Positions 20,154-30,700 of a stretch of 64,000 nucleotides of DNA are shown here, piece by piece. Source of the DNA: Catenaria anguillulae PL171 (lineage: Eukaryota; Blastocladiomycota; Blastocladiomycetes; Blastocladiales; Catenariaceae); assembly GCA_002102555.1 (NCBI GenBank), contig MCFL01000002.1:186001-250000 (forward strand), in the 5' to 3' direction. Every line of letters begins with the position of its first letter. Position 1 is the stretch's first letter. Made by a program: the position numbers and the translations under genes. Under the pieces are notes generated by a model. That model searched no databases. It was not told where the DNA came from and saw nothing but the letters and a program-made list of their open reading frames with translations.

Positions 20154-21138
20154 TTACTCCCTTCTTTCCTCGCTCCGCCTCACCCGCTCCACAAATCCAA
20201 CAATCTTCTCCATCACGTCGGCCGGCCGTTCAGCATGTAACCAATGCCCAGCCTCCATCATCTCCAGCTCGCACTGTGGGAACATGGTCCTAACCTCATC
20301 CAACATGCTCGGCCGCACATAATCGGCTCTTGTTGCACCCAAGATCATGGTGGGTCCACCAAACGTTGCGCCCGGCGCAGGGAGCGGAAACTCGCCCAGC
20401 TTGGGCAATGCCTTGGCCAAAATGCCCAGCGGCACACGGAACTTGAGTGTCCCATCGGGTTGCCGCTTGAGGTTGGTCATGAGAAACATGCGTACGCCCG
20501 TGTCGGGAATGTACTTTTTCAGAATGGCGTCGGCTTCAGTCTGTTTGGTGACGTGAGCCGCATCAACGAGTTGCATGGTCGAAATGTAGGTTGGGAAGAT
20601 GAGCGACAGCTTGAATGCGACAGGGGCCATGTCGAGCGACATGACACCTGAAAAGAGGGATGGGTGGGCGAGCGCTGTGTGCATTGCGACTTTGCCGCCC
20701 CTACACCAAGCAACCGCAAGTGCGTTCTCTCAGCCATGACGAACGAGTTCACATTCACAGTTGATATGCAAGTACAACATACATGGAATGTCCAATCAAC
20801 ACCGGTCGCTCCAACCCTTGCTCCTTGACGAACGCAGCGACATCCCTGGCCATGTCCGGAATCGTCATGTCTCGCGAGTGTGGGAGGGATTCGCCGTGGT
20901 TGCGCAAGTCGACCGTCCACACATCTGCTTGTGCGGATCGGGCGAGCGCCTTGGACAGCGACTGCCAGTTTTGCTTGGATCCAAACAGGCCGTGCATGAC
21001 GACGAGTGGCCGATGGGCCGAGGGGCGGGCAGACGCAGCCGCGGCGGTTGCGTGGGTGGCGTGCTTCACGACCGAGTGGGCAAGTGGAATGATGTAGGCG
21101 GTGATGGTCATGGTGTCAAGTGCATTGTGGGTTCGCAC
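20154..21138 (-). CDS. ABHD11: Alpha/beta hydrolase of the ABHD11 / Imo32 type
   Basis: Probable mitochondrial serine hydrolase. Two exons, 20783-21138 and 20154-20700, join at an intron with GTATGT and TAG borders (20701-20782); together they give 300 residues. The join creates GHSMGGKVAMHTALAHP, whose nucleophile elbow G-H-S-M-G is split by the intron. Other family features are MHGLFGSKQNW (oxyanion region), VDLRNHGES and the catalytic His in MEAGHWLHAERP near the C-terminus. The N-terminus is Ala/His/Ser-rich. A second in-frame ATG nine codons on (MTITAYII) could be the start. In animals ABHD11 is a mitochondrial protein linked to lipoylated dehydrogenases; the same role here is inference. 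Confidence 0.88.
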
Positions 21139-21287
21139 TTTGGATTCGTGAGATTGTCAGCCTAATCCATAGTCTGGAATGTCTCTCGTCTTGACTCCTA
21201 TTGTTGGTCGTTGCCCATCATGGTCAATCGAGGGCCATTGTCTGAGCCTCGTTCCCGACCACCTTCTACGTGCTGATCCTTTTTGAT

Positions 21288-21350
21288 CGTTGATCGCGAT
21301 CATGCGCCATCGAGGAATGTGACCAGTGCTGATCACACACGCGATCAACG
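21288..21350. promoter_or_regulatory. Inverted repeat about 150 nt upstream of the ABHD11 start
   Basis: CGTTGATCGCG (21288-21298) and its exact reverse complement (21340-21350) flank 41 nt. The left arm overlaps the 12-nt palindrome TGATCGCGATCA (21291-21302). Possible transcription-factor site; no known factor assigned. Confidence 0.3.
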
Positions 21351-22503
21351 TTGCATGATTGACCAAGGGACCATGCTGCCGAACGACCTTTGGCTGTGGG
21401 ACACACACACGTAGGCAACATGCACTTCTCCGTCCTGGCTGATACCCATGCAATTGCGCTTATTGCTCATTCACCTTCCCGCGTTTGTGTTCGCCAAGCA
21501 CGCCACCACTCTGCATGACCCCTTGGCTGACTTTCGGCTCCGTCGCGCAAGGTCAACGCACGGACGCGGTAAATGAACTGGACGCCAAGATGCTTACGAG
21601 CACAAGGCCAGCGGCTCAGGCCCCATTGGCCGTCAAGACGTCGGGCATCCGTGCCGCGTTGCGCAGTTTAGGTTGGGAGCCTGAGGAGTTGAACAAGGAG
21701 ACGGACAATCACTTGGACGATGGGTCGTAGGGTTGGGATGTGTAGGAAACGGAGACTTATCTGTGAGTAATGGGGGCACATGGATGATCCTTGCGCCTCT
21801 AAATTGCGCCGAATTTGGTTCGTAGAACGCATTCTTGACAGCTTGCCCGACTGCAGGCCTGACTGATGACATTTCGACCAAAATGACGCTGGCCGCCGCT
21901 TGTCAGGTTGGGTATTCAATTGCTTTGTCCCACCAGACTCGGCCAACACCTGCCACATGCGCTTTCCAGCCCATGCCGGCCGACCTAGCCGAATTCGTAC
22001 ACTCGTGCGGAACTGCGCAGGAACCGCCCAGCTTTACCCCTGACCACTTTCATGACGGGAGCTTGGCCTTCAAAACCAAAGTCATCGCCTTCCGCCCGTG
22101 CTTTGTGTGTGTATTGTGATCCAGCAATGAACGGCTTCCATTCCACAGGATAAGTGACACACTGGACAACACAGGCAATCATTTTTAGTCCATATCTCAT
22201 AGTGGCGAGCGCCGCAATGGGCTGACTCACTGCAGCCTGGAAGAAACGACATGTCTGAGGACTCTGCCCCAGGCTCAGAACTGACGATTGGTTCAGGCAC
22301 GCGATACAGAAACACTATTTGTCAGCTCAAGGACTTCTTCCACGATGAGCATTGGCCTGGCTCGGGCAGCAATACTACTACAATTTATCTTGCCGTGCTC
22401 ACGTGCGTCCACACTTGCGTTCCCAGGTTAAACCTTCTTCTCCTTGCGCAACACTGGACGGGGAAGCAAGTGTGTCTCGGCCGCGTGACCATTGTGGCCG
22501 CCA

Positions 22504-22521
22504 TTTTTTTTTTTTTTTTTT
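22504..22521. repeat. Poly-T tract
   Basis: Uninterrupted run of 18 T in intergenic DNA. Confidence 0.8.
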
Positions 22522-22890
22522 CGCGCCCATCACCATCTCGTCTCGCTGCCAACGGGTTCCCACGGTCGTTCGCCGCAATTCTCGAAACACTCAACGATAC
22601 GATGGTAAGCCGTGACGCTCATGTCTTACCGTCTGGGCACCTCTTTCAGTACATTGCAAGTAGTCATTGAAACACAGCTTCCGGCAATTCGCAGGCATCA
22701 GCTCATTGTTGGCTGTCGGTGACGTGTTCTTCACGTTTGTCTCCTTCGCCCCTCCTATTGTGTCTCCCACTGATTGAAAGTCCACACCGGTCAAGGGTGC
22801 ACATAATTGACGAGTATCCTGATTGTACACTGATTGCTCCAACTCGCCGCAGCACCCTTGCAATCGCCTGCGCTCTGCGGTCCCTCAATC

Positions 22891-24132
22891 ATGATGGCAA
22901 CCACCTCGCCAGTCCACCGCCACCATCCTCCTTCTCACCTCAATGCTTCGAGCACGACCAGCCCCCGTGCATTGCTTGCGCCCTTTCCATTCGTCGCACC
23001 TGCCTCAATGACGCCGCTCGATAGCTTGATTGCCATCCTGGCTGTCGAAGAAGCCAACTGGACGGCATCTTCCACAAGCGATCCTGGCCAAATGCCATCG
23101 TCGGCGACGACATCAGGGGTTGGGAACAACAATGTCGACGCCAGTAGAAGCAGATCCAATGTCTCCTCGAACAAAGCGGATTACCCGGATCCCATCCCAT
23201 CACCGCCGACAACAGTGTCTCCGCTCGCCTTGCGTCTCGACTCATCCTCACGCTCTCTGCCGCCGTCGAGCGACCCGCTTGAACTCCCCTCATCCATGAG
23301 CGAGCCTGATCATCATGTTCTTATTCCGTTTGCTTTGGTACGTTACAGATTCATTGGTTCTGTCTCGCATTCGATCGTCTCACGCCTTCAAGTGGCCGTG
23401 GCCGTCACACGCGCACCTGTCCAGACGACACCAACAGGCGCGCTTGGTTCGTCTTCATCCCCGCAGTCTGCATTACCACCCCATTTTCGCGTTGACACTT
23501 TGGCGCCGCTCGACTCGCGGGACCCGTTCAACCACATTGGCTTCACCCTCGAATTCACACTGCAGCCGCGCACCGCATCCGACCTCCACTCTCCCGTCCA
23601 ACCGGCCCCGCGACGTATCGCTCTGACACACAACCAACCAGTGATTCCCGCGGCTGCCGCGAGACACGTCCACTCACGTAGTTCCGCGGCGCCCAAGCAG
23701 CCAGCACCCAATCCTCCCGACACATCGGTAGGCGTAGGCGGCAAGCAACGTGGCAGCCGTGCACGCAAGCCATCGTTTGTATCGACCGATCCGCTGTCGC
23801 TACCCCCGCCACGCCCCATATCACGGAAAAGCAAACGTACCCGAGGTGGCATTGCCGCACGCGGCAAGTCGTCGGCAGCCGCGGCCATTGTTGCGGGTCC
23901 AAGCGGGACACGCGCGAGTTTGCGCGCATCGGCCGCCTTGGGCAAGATACTCAGGGCGCGAGGTGAGGACGAGATGCGCGATGTACAGCACGTCGTGGAT
24001 CCGGCCACCGCCGCGTCAATCACGAGAGGGCGGGCTGGGGCGGCAGGGCGTCCTAGTGCAAGGCATCAACACGCCAGTCGGGCGGCGGCGCGGTCCACGG
24101 TGGCGGCGCCGGCACCGGCGGCCATTGTGTGA
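22891..24132 (+). CDS. Unknown basic low-complexity protein
   Basis: An open frame of about 413 residues from the first plausible ATG (MMATTSP); the frame is open to 22834. Composition is dominated by Ser, Pro, Ala and Arg. The middle (about 130-230) is less biased, with LIPFALVRYRFIGSVSHSIV and FRVDTLAPLDSRDPFNHIGF, and may be a small folded domain. The C-terminal third is strongly basic (SRKSKRTRGG and similar), as in nuclear or nucleic-acid-binding proteins. No family recognised. The long open frame against many GC-rich stop opportunities is the main support. Confidence 0.5.
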   Translation: MMATTSPVHRHHPPSHLNASSTTSPRALLAPFPFVAPASMTPLDSLIAILAVEEANWTASSTSDPGQMPSSATTSGVGNNNVDASRSRSNVSSNKADYPDPIPSPPTTVSPLALRLDSSSRSLPPSSDPLELPSSMSEPDHHVLIPFALVRYRFIGSVSHSIVSRLQVAVAVTRAPVQTTPTGALGSSSSPQSALPPHFRVDTLAPLDSRDPFNHIGFTLEFTLQPRTASDLHSPVQPAPRRIALTHNQPVIPAAAARHVHSRSSAAPKQPAPNPPDTSVGVGGKQRGSRARKPSFVSTDPLSLPPPRPISRKSKRTRGGIAARGKSSAAAAIVAGPSGTRASLRASAALGKILRARGEDEMRDVQHVVDPATAASITRGRAGAAGRPSARHQHASRAAARSTVAAPAPAAIV

Positions 24133-24446
24133 ATCCAACATATGGAGGCAAATTTCGGCATTGTGACTTGCTGATTCGTGTTGTTGTAGGCTGCATGTTA
24201 TCACGCTGCACCAGCTGATGCAGACGGATGACGATGGGCTTGTTGATGAGCTTGACTATTCGTATCAAATCACTTTTTTCGCCCAGATATCCTCATGTTT
24301 ACTCCGTATCAGTCCACTACTATTTTCAATACATGCATGAATTCCTTGTATGATTGAACAAGATCCAGCTCATTCGCTGAGCCTCACCAACCCACCAACA
24401 TGGAGACAGAAATCAACAACGTCAAGGGTTATCCTCTCGACGCGGC
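24133..24446. other. Convergent intergenic
   Basis: 314 nt between convergent genes (unknown basic protein and PSMA7), AT-richer than its surroundings. Nothing else seen. Confidence 0.3.
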
Positions 24447-25408
24447 CTAAGACGACGACGACGACGACGACGCGGCAGCAGTGGCCGCGGCTCCCGGCTT
24501 CTTCTTCTGCTCTGCCTCTGCCTCTTTTTCCTTTTCAATTTCCTTGACCATAGCCTCAATCTCCTCCACACTCAACTGATGCGCCGTGGCCTTTGTGCCG
24601 TCACTGCCGCGCATGTAGGCAATCTCAATGTTTTTCGCGCCCGTTTGCACCACCTCGAGCAGGGCGCGCACGGCAAGCTTGATGGTGTTGTGGTGGTCGA
24701 GGTCGGCCGCATAGTTCTTTTCGAGAAACTCGCGCACGGTTTTGGTGTTGCGGCCAATGGCATTGGCCTTCCATGAGGCATACGTGCCCGAAGGGTCGGT
24801 CGAGTACAGTTTGGGTACCTTGTCCGAGTCGACGCCCATGATGAGGGTTGAAATGCCAAAGGGGCGCACACCACCCGATTGCGTGTATTTCTACACACAC
24901 ACACACACACATTGGAACAAATTGAGCTTGTGTCAGCGCAGGACGCAAAGTCGAAAGCGGGACACGTTTGAACGAACCTGTTGCACACCGGCAATGTACC
25001 GCGAAATGTACTCGACCGAAACAGCATCCTCGACCGTGAGCCGGTGCGACTGGCACTCGATGCGCGCCTTGTTGACGAGCACACGTCCGTCGGCCGTGAG
25101 CCCGGCAAATGCCAAACACACGTGCTCGTCGAGCATGTTGACCTTGCGCACGGTGCGCGGATCTTGCAGCTTGAGTGCAGACTTTTTTTCAACGCCAAGA
25201 ACAACCGTGTCTTTGCCGCGGACGCCAACCTAAATGAATGGTTTTTTGGGATTGGTGAGTCAGCAGGCATGCCACGTGGACCGGAGACGGGGACCATGTC
25301 AAAACGTACGGCGCAGGTGCCGCGGCGGACGGCCTCGAGCGCGTACTCGACTTGGAACAAGTGGCCGTCGGGCGAGAAGACGGTCAGGGCGCGGTCGTAT
25401 CCACTCAT
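24447..25408 (-). CDS. PSMA7: 20S proteasome subunit alpha-4 (PSMA7/Pre6 type)
   Basis: Alpha-ring subunit of the 20S proteasome. Exons 25310-25408, 24978-25229 and 24447-24890 sum to 264 residues with clean GT-AG borders. The start is fixed by [27 protein letters not shown] in its first exon, the alpha-subunit N-terminal gate sequence. Further matches are [54 protein letters not shown] and [26 protein letters not shown], most like PSMA7. The C-terminus has the family's Glu/Lys tract plus an unusual Ala/Ser tail of about 16 residues ending in seven Ser, coded by a (TCG)n repeat. Divergent from RPB7. Confidence 0.93.
24451..24472. repeat. (GAC)n trinucleotide repeat inside PSMA7
   Basis: Seven tandem GAC units; on the minus strand they encode the poly-Ser end of the proteasome subunit. 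Confidence 0.8.
24893..24910. repeat. (AC)n microsatellite in PSMA7 intron 2
   Basis: Nine AC units lying just inside the acceptor side of the intron. On the coding strand this gives a (GT)n tract directly before the acceptor TAG. Confidence 0.8.
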
Positions 25409-25857
25409 GGCGATTTGGCTTGGGTTGATCAGGAGGAGCAGCGGTGGTGGCAGGGTGAACGGCAGTGTGGCGACAGGTGGTGGGATGGGTGAGATGGCGA
25501 GGGCACGTGATTGGCGTAGGAATGCGCGGGCGGAAATCGATTGCTGAGGGTACGTATGGCGGTCACTTGAAGACTTTGAGTTGAGTAGCATACGATAATG
25601 TCTCAATGCAACATCATAAATGACTTGGCACTCTGTCGAACGCGTTCATTTGTTCCATTGGCATTCCATTGTGATCGACACTGAAGGTCAGGCCGCCGAT
25701 CCGACTCTTTTTTGCATGGTCAGCCCACCAAATGCCAAAATTGTGAAGTGAAGACACTGGTCAACATTACATTAATCGTCATTGCCATGAAGAGAGCCAA
25801 GTTGATGGACCTGTTATCGCTGTCGACATCGTAAAATCACAACCAGATTACCCAACC
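25409..25857. promoter_or_regulatory. Divergent promoter region PSMA7 / RPB7
   Basis: 449 nt between two divergent start codons. Must contain both promoters; no specific motif identified. Confidence 0.4.
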
Positions 25858-26751
25858 ATGTTCTTTGTGGTACTAGCGTGCCTGCCCACCGCCACCATGA
25901 TTCAGCCCATCCTTAGCATCACTTGACCCACACATTGTCGCACTCGACCTGAACCGACCTGCAGAAAGACCTCAACCACATTGTCGAGCTGCAGCCGACC
26001 CTCTTCACGGCCAACATTGAGGACCAGCTCAAGCGCAGGCTGCACGACGAGGTCGAGGGCAAGTACGACTCGCGCGTCGGCTACATTGTGGCCGTCGTGT
26101 CCATCATCAACATTGGCTCGGGCCTCGTCTTGCCCGCCATGGGATCCGCCCAGTACTCGATCAAGTACCGCGCCATCCTCTTCAAGCCTTTCAAGAACGA
26201 AGTGGTCGATGTACTCGTCACAAAGATCAACCAGTTTGGCTTCATGTGCGAGATTGGTGCCGCAGAAGTCTTTGTTTCGCAGGCGGTTCGTTATTCTGGG
26301 CAAATGAGACTGCCTGTACTTTCTTGTTATCATGTCAGGGCTGACAAGTGCACGGTTGGTTGGCTGGCTGGTTGATATTTTCCAGCTCATTCCCAGCGCT
26401 TTCAAGCACGACCCCAAGGGGGTATCTGCCTGTTTCCGTGACGAGACTGGCGAGCAACGTATCGAGCCTGGCGTCCGGGTACGGCTCCAGATTCTCAATA
26501 CCACATCAGCAGCCGACCGTGTGGTATGCTTCTTTTCGTTGTACTCGATTGCACTGATATCTTTGGAACTCAATTGCTTTGGCTGTTTTTATGATCATTT
26601 TGTCCCTTTTCTGCCTCGGATCGGGTTTTTTTTTCGCGCCCTCTTTTGTTTCTTATTGTGGCGCCGCCGGCTGCATTTCCGCTCCGCGCAGCATTGTATT
26701 GGAACCATGAAGGGCGACGGGTTGGGCATTTTGCCTGAGCACGTCTATTGA
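25858..26751 (+). CDS. RPB7: RNA polymerase II subunit RPB7
   Basis: Subunit of the Rpb4/Rpb7 stalk of RNA polymerase II, which binds nascent RNA. Four exons, 25858-25869, 25965-26285, 26386-26523 and 26692-26751, sum to 176 residues. The 12-nt first exon (MFFV) joins to KDLNHIVELQPTLF, reproducing the family's MFFIKDL start. VEGKYDSRVGYIVAV, IKYRAILFKPFKNEVVD and the OB-fold part (FGFMCEIGAAEVFVSQ, then IPSAFKHDP) follow. The end is HCIGTMKGDGLGIL, matching the family's AIGTI...LG terminus. The length is near that of human RPB7. Introns range from 95 to 168 nt. Confidence 0.93.
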
Positions 26752-27666
26752 TTCTCAATTTCTTTATTCTCAAAACGTGACCACTGCCTCAATGTACATA
26801 TTAATATTTTCGATCGTGCGGTTTGCAGTCTCCGTTGGTTTCCGAGTCTGAGCTGGTCCATCGTCTTCCCCAGCGTGAAGAGCACGAGCAAAACACTTCG
26901 ACTCGCCAAACTAAACGCAACCCAACGGCCAATTTGCCCCCATTTCACAAGTCCCCCCAATGCGCCCCGATTCGCCAATTTCCGTATAGCGGTATCCATG
27001 CATGAATGCCGAAACCCCTTTCTGCCGCGGCATTGCCCGCCGCAACAAATGGCCATCCTGGAATCGCACTCATTGCCTGCGACCGCTCAAGCTCGATGCA
27101 ACACGCCCACCGTTCTGCGATTCTTTGCGGTTGATTTCCATGATCCGCAGCTCAGTCATGACACATCCATTGGGCGGATCCGACATTTATTTTCTTTGAC
27201 AAACTGAACCATATCATCAACATTGATTCAAAGCTGTATCCCATTGCATAAATGCTGCGTAGGTAGCAATGCGTCGAGTGTTTGTCTTCCTCGGTCGCTT
27301 TCTTCCTTTGCTCGCTCCCACATCACCCCGTCCTCAGCAATTCGGTGTATGTGGGTCGGCTGGTACCGGCCAAATTGATACATCCCGCAAACTGCCCATG
27401 TCTCATACACACACATTTTGAGGCATCCTGGCGCGAAGAGTGTGGCGGGAACAAGAATGAGGCGTACAGTCGTGGGGACATTTCATCCCAACGTATTAAC
27501 AACAAACAGGTGATGGGAACGGGTTCAATTCATTCAATACAGACAGATTGTCACAAAGGGCGGCTAAGAAACAAGCAAAAGACCATGGCAAAACTGGTGT
27601 TGGATTGCAAAACAGATGAGAAAACAAAAAAAGGATCAGAGATTTGGTACAGCTAAGGTGACGTGA

Positions 27667-27698
<32 letters not shown>

Positions 27699-27781
27699 CG
27701 ACAGAAAATGAAATGCGGGCACGAAAAGAGGTATATGTACATCAAGGGAAGAGACGGAGAAAGAAAACAAAAGAAATGAAT
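26752..27781. other. Convergent intergenic with poly-A tract
   Basis: About 1.03 kb between the ends of RPB7 and the giant coiled-coil gene. Only short open frames. A 26-nt A run lies at 27673-27698; read on the strand of the giant gene it is a T run about 85 nt past the stop. Confidence 0.4.
27673..27698. repeat. Poly-A tract (26 nt)
   Basis: Uninterrupted A run downstream of the giant gene's stop codon; poly-T in the sense of that gene. Confidence 0.85.
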
Positions 27782-30700
27782 TTACTGGTACTGCGCGAGA
27801 TCCATCACAAGTTGCATGTTCTTTTCGAGGATGGTGTCCAACTCGGCTTGCAATTGACCCACACGCTCTTCGAGATTCTTGTTCATCTCCTTGAGCATGT
27901 CGAGTTGCTCCATGGACGCCCCCTTGGGCGATCTCAGGCCACCAGAGGCTTGCTGCAGGCGATCCACCTCGGCCATGAGCGCCTCCATCTGTTGCAGCAA
28001 CTGCTCGTTATCTTCCTTGGACTTGTTGTACTGGGCCTGCAACTGCTGAATGTCGCGCAAGAGCTGGTCTTCTGCCGCCTGTGCCTCGCCAGCCTGCATT
28101 TGCATCATTTCTTGCAACTGCAACTTGGTTTGCGCCATGTCGTCGAGTTGATGCTGTGCACCCGACAGCTTGGATTGCAAATCGCGAATGACCTGCGCTT
28201 GGGACTCGACCTCGGCTTGCAATGACTGCACGGCACCCGGATCCTTGGCGGAGGCGGAAGAAGTGGCACTGCGCGCCATGGCGAGGTCTTGTTGCAAATC
28301 GCGAATGATGTTGGCTTGCTCTGCGAGCTTGGATTCGAGATTGCGGATGGTTCCCGACTTGGCCTCGGCTTCTCGCTGGAGCGAGTCGACGATTGCGGAA
28401 TCCGACGCAGAGGGAGCGATGCGGCCGTCGTGGTGCTCGGAAAAGATGCGGCTGGCCGTTGGAGTCGACTCGAGGGAACCAAGCATGCGAGGATTGTGGC
28501 GACTACTGAGGGCTTGTGGATCTGCATGCGCGCGCTCTTGCAGTACGAGCAGTTGGCCGGCAATGTGCTCGTAATCGGCCGTGCCAGCGACACGTGTGCG
28601 AAGCGAGTCGACCTCGGCCTTGGTAGGCATGTCGGCAATTTGCTTTCGCAGGTACTCATAATCGGCTTGCGACGCAATCGTGGAGCGCATTTGATCGATT
28701 TCTTGCAAAGTGGGTAGTTGCGAAAGCTGCTTGACGAGGTACGAGTAATCTGCCTGGGAAGCAACAGTGCGACGCAAAGATTCCACCTCTGCGGCCAGCG
28801 GTTCGAGCTCCAACAAACGTGCGTGCTTGTACTCATAATCGGCTGTCGCCGTCTCGTGCAACCGCAACTTGTTCAGCTCGCCCGCATACGCCTCCACCTC
28901 GAAACCCTTGGGCGCGTTCGCAGTTGCGGCTGGCGTTGGAGCATGCGCGACTGGGTAGGCAAGAGCCACTGGTGCACTTGTGTTCAAAGTGGCACGCGCC
29001 TTGGTCAAGTCCTTTTGCAAATCGTCGACATTGGCCTCCAATTCAGCAACACGAGCGCGCAGTTGAGTATTGCTGCGAATGAGTACCGAGGGCGACGAGT
29101 CGGTGACGGATGCAACCGATGACCGGCGCGAAAGGGATGCTTCGCGTTGCTTGGCCTGATCCAACTCGCCACGCAGCAAGCTGATCTCGTTTTGCAGCTC
29201 CTTGACCTGGTTGCGCAAGATGTGCAGCTCGCCATTGCTGGGGACGCGTGATTGTGCCACAGAGTACGGCGTAATGGTATCGGTGCTATCCGAGTTGCGC
29301 ATGCCGCCGATAGATGACGCGCGGGACAGATCGAGCGAGCGCGAGTTGGGAACGTTGCCGCTGTACATGAGATCCGACTTTGAGCCCATTGGACCCTTGG
29401 CGTCCAATCCAGCAGGCATCCATCCAACATTGGCATCTGAAGAGGGAGCACGGTGCATTGGTTGTTGACCGGCGACGATTGCTTCGAGTTCCATTAGGCG
29501 CTGATGCTTGTGCTCATAGTCAGAGTATGCCGACAAGGCCGACCGCATGGCGTCCACCTCGGCCTTGGTTGGTAGCTCGGCAAGCTGAGCCCGGAGATAC
29601 TCATAGTCAGCCATGCTTGACAGTTGGGTACGCATGGACTCGACCTCTTGCACAGTCGGAAGGAGAGCAAGCTGTGAGCGCAGGTACGAGTAATCGGCCA
29701 TGGACGCGAGCTGATTTTGAAGCGAGTCAATCTTGACGAGGAGCGAAGAAACATCGGATGGCTCGGTGGAAATGGATGACGCAGACGCCGCAACAAGTCG
29801 ATCGGCAGACTGGCGAGAGACTGAAGACACTGGCGGAGAAGCAACCATATCGCGCGTCTTGTCCACACTGACGGTTGATGTGCCACGGAGCCGGTTTCCG
29901 AAGGCAGTCAGGCCACTCGGTAAGAAGCCTGAGAAAGAGCGCGAGCGCGGTGGAGTTGCCGGAGTTGAAGCCGGCTGTGAGGCTGCCGGAGACGTTGGGG
30001 CATGGACGGCAGTCATGGCGTTTGCCAGCTCGTTGGAAAGCGAGTACACCTTGGCTTTGAGATCCTCATTCTCCCTCGTGACCAAATCAAGCTGGCGAGA
30101 GGCTCGATCAAGCTGCTGCGAAACCGTTTCGAGCTGCATCGTGGCCATGTCCAGTTTGCGCTGGCTTGCCGCTGCATCAACCGTGGTGGCAGATTGCACA
30201 ACTGCGGCAGGGGTAGGGACCTTGCCGGATGACACGGACGCCATGTGCTGAGCGTGGAGCCATTCGTGATTTGCTTGAGCGGCAATGGTGGTCCGCATTT
30301 GCTCGATTTCCTGCTTGGTTGGCATGTCTGCAAGTTGGTTCCGCAAGTACTCGTAGTCGACCATCCCGGCAATCGCGTTGCGCATCTGTTCGACTTGCTG
30401 CTTGGTCGGAAGCTCGGCGAGGGTTGCAACGAGGTAAGAATAATCGGCTTGCGACGCGAGCTGAGTTCGCATCGCTTCGATTTCTGCCTTGGACGGCAAA
30501 TCGGCAAGCTGTGCGCGAAGGTACTCATAATCGGCTTGCGCCGCGACCGTGCGACGCAACTGCTCGACCTCGGACGCCAACGGCTCAAGCTCCAACAAGC
30601 GCGCGTGCTTGTGCTCATAATCAGCACACGACGCCAACCTGGTCCTGGCGACCTCAAGCTCGAACTGCAAATGAGTTGCGTCGCCTTCTACGTGAACGGA

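Larger units (their letters stand above)
21139..22890. other. Gene-poor stretch
   Basis: About 1.75 kb with only short unrelated open frames (the longest around 21485-21730 and 21835-22119) and no recognisable protein. It contains palindromic sites near 21288-21350 and an 18-nt T run at 22504-22521. It could hold UTRs or a non-coding gene, but nothing supports one. Confidence 0.4.
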
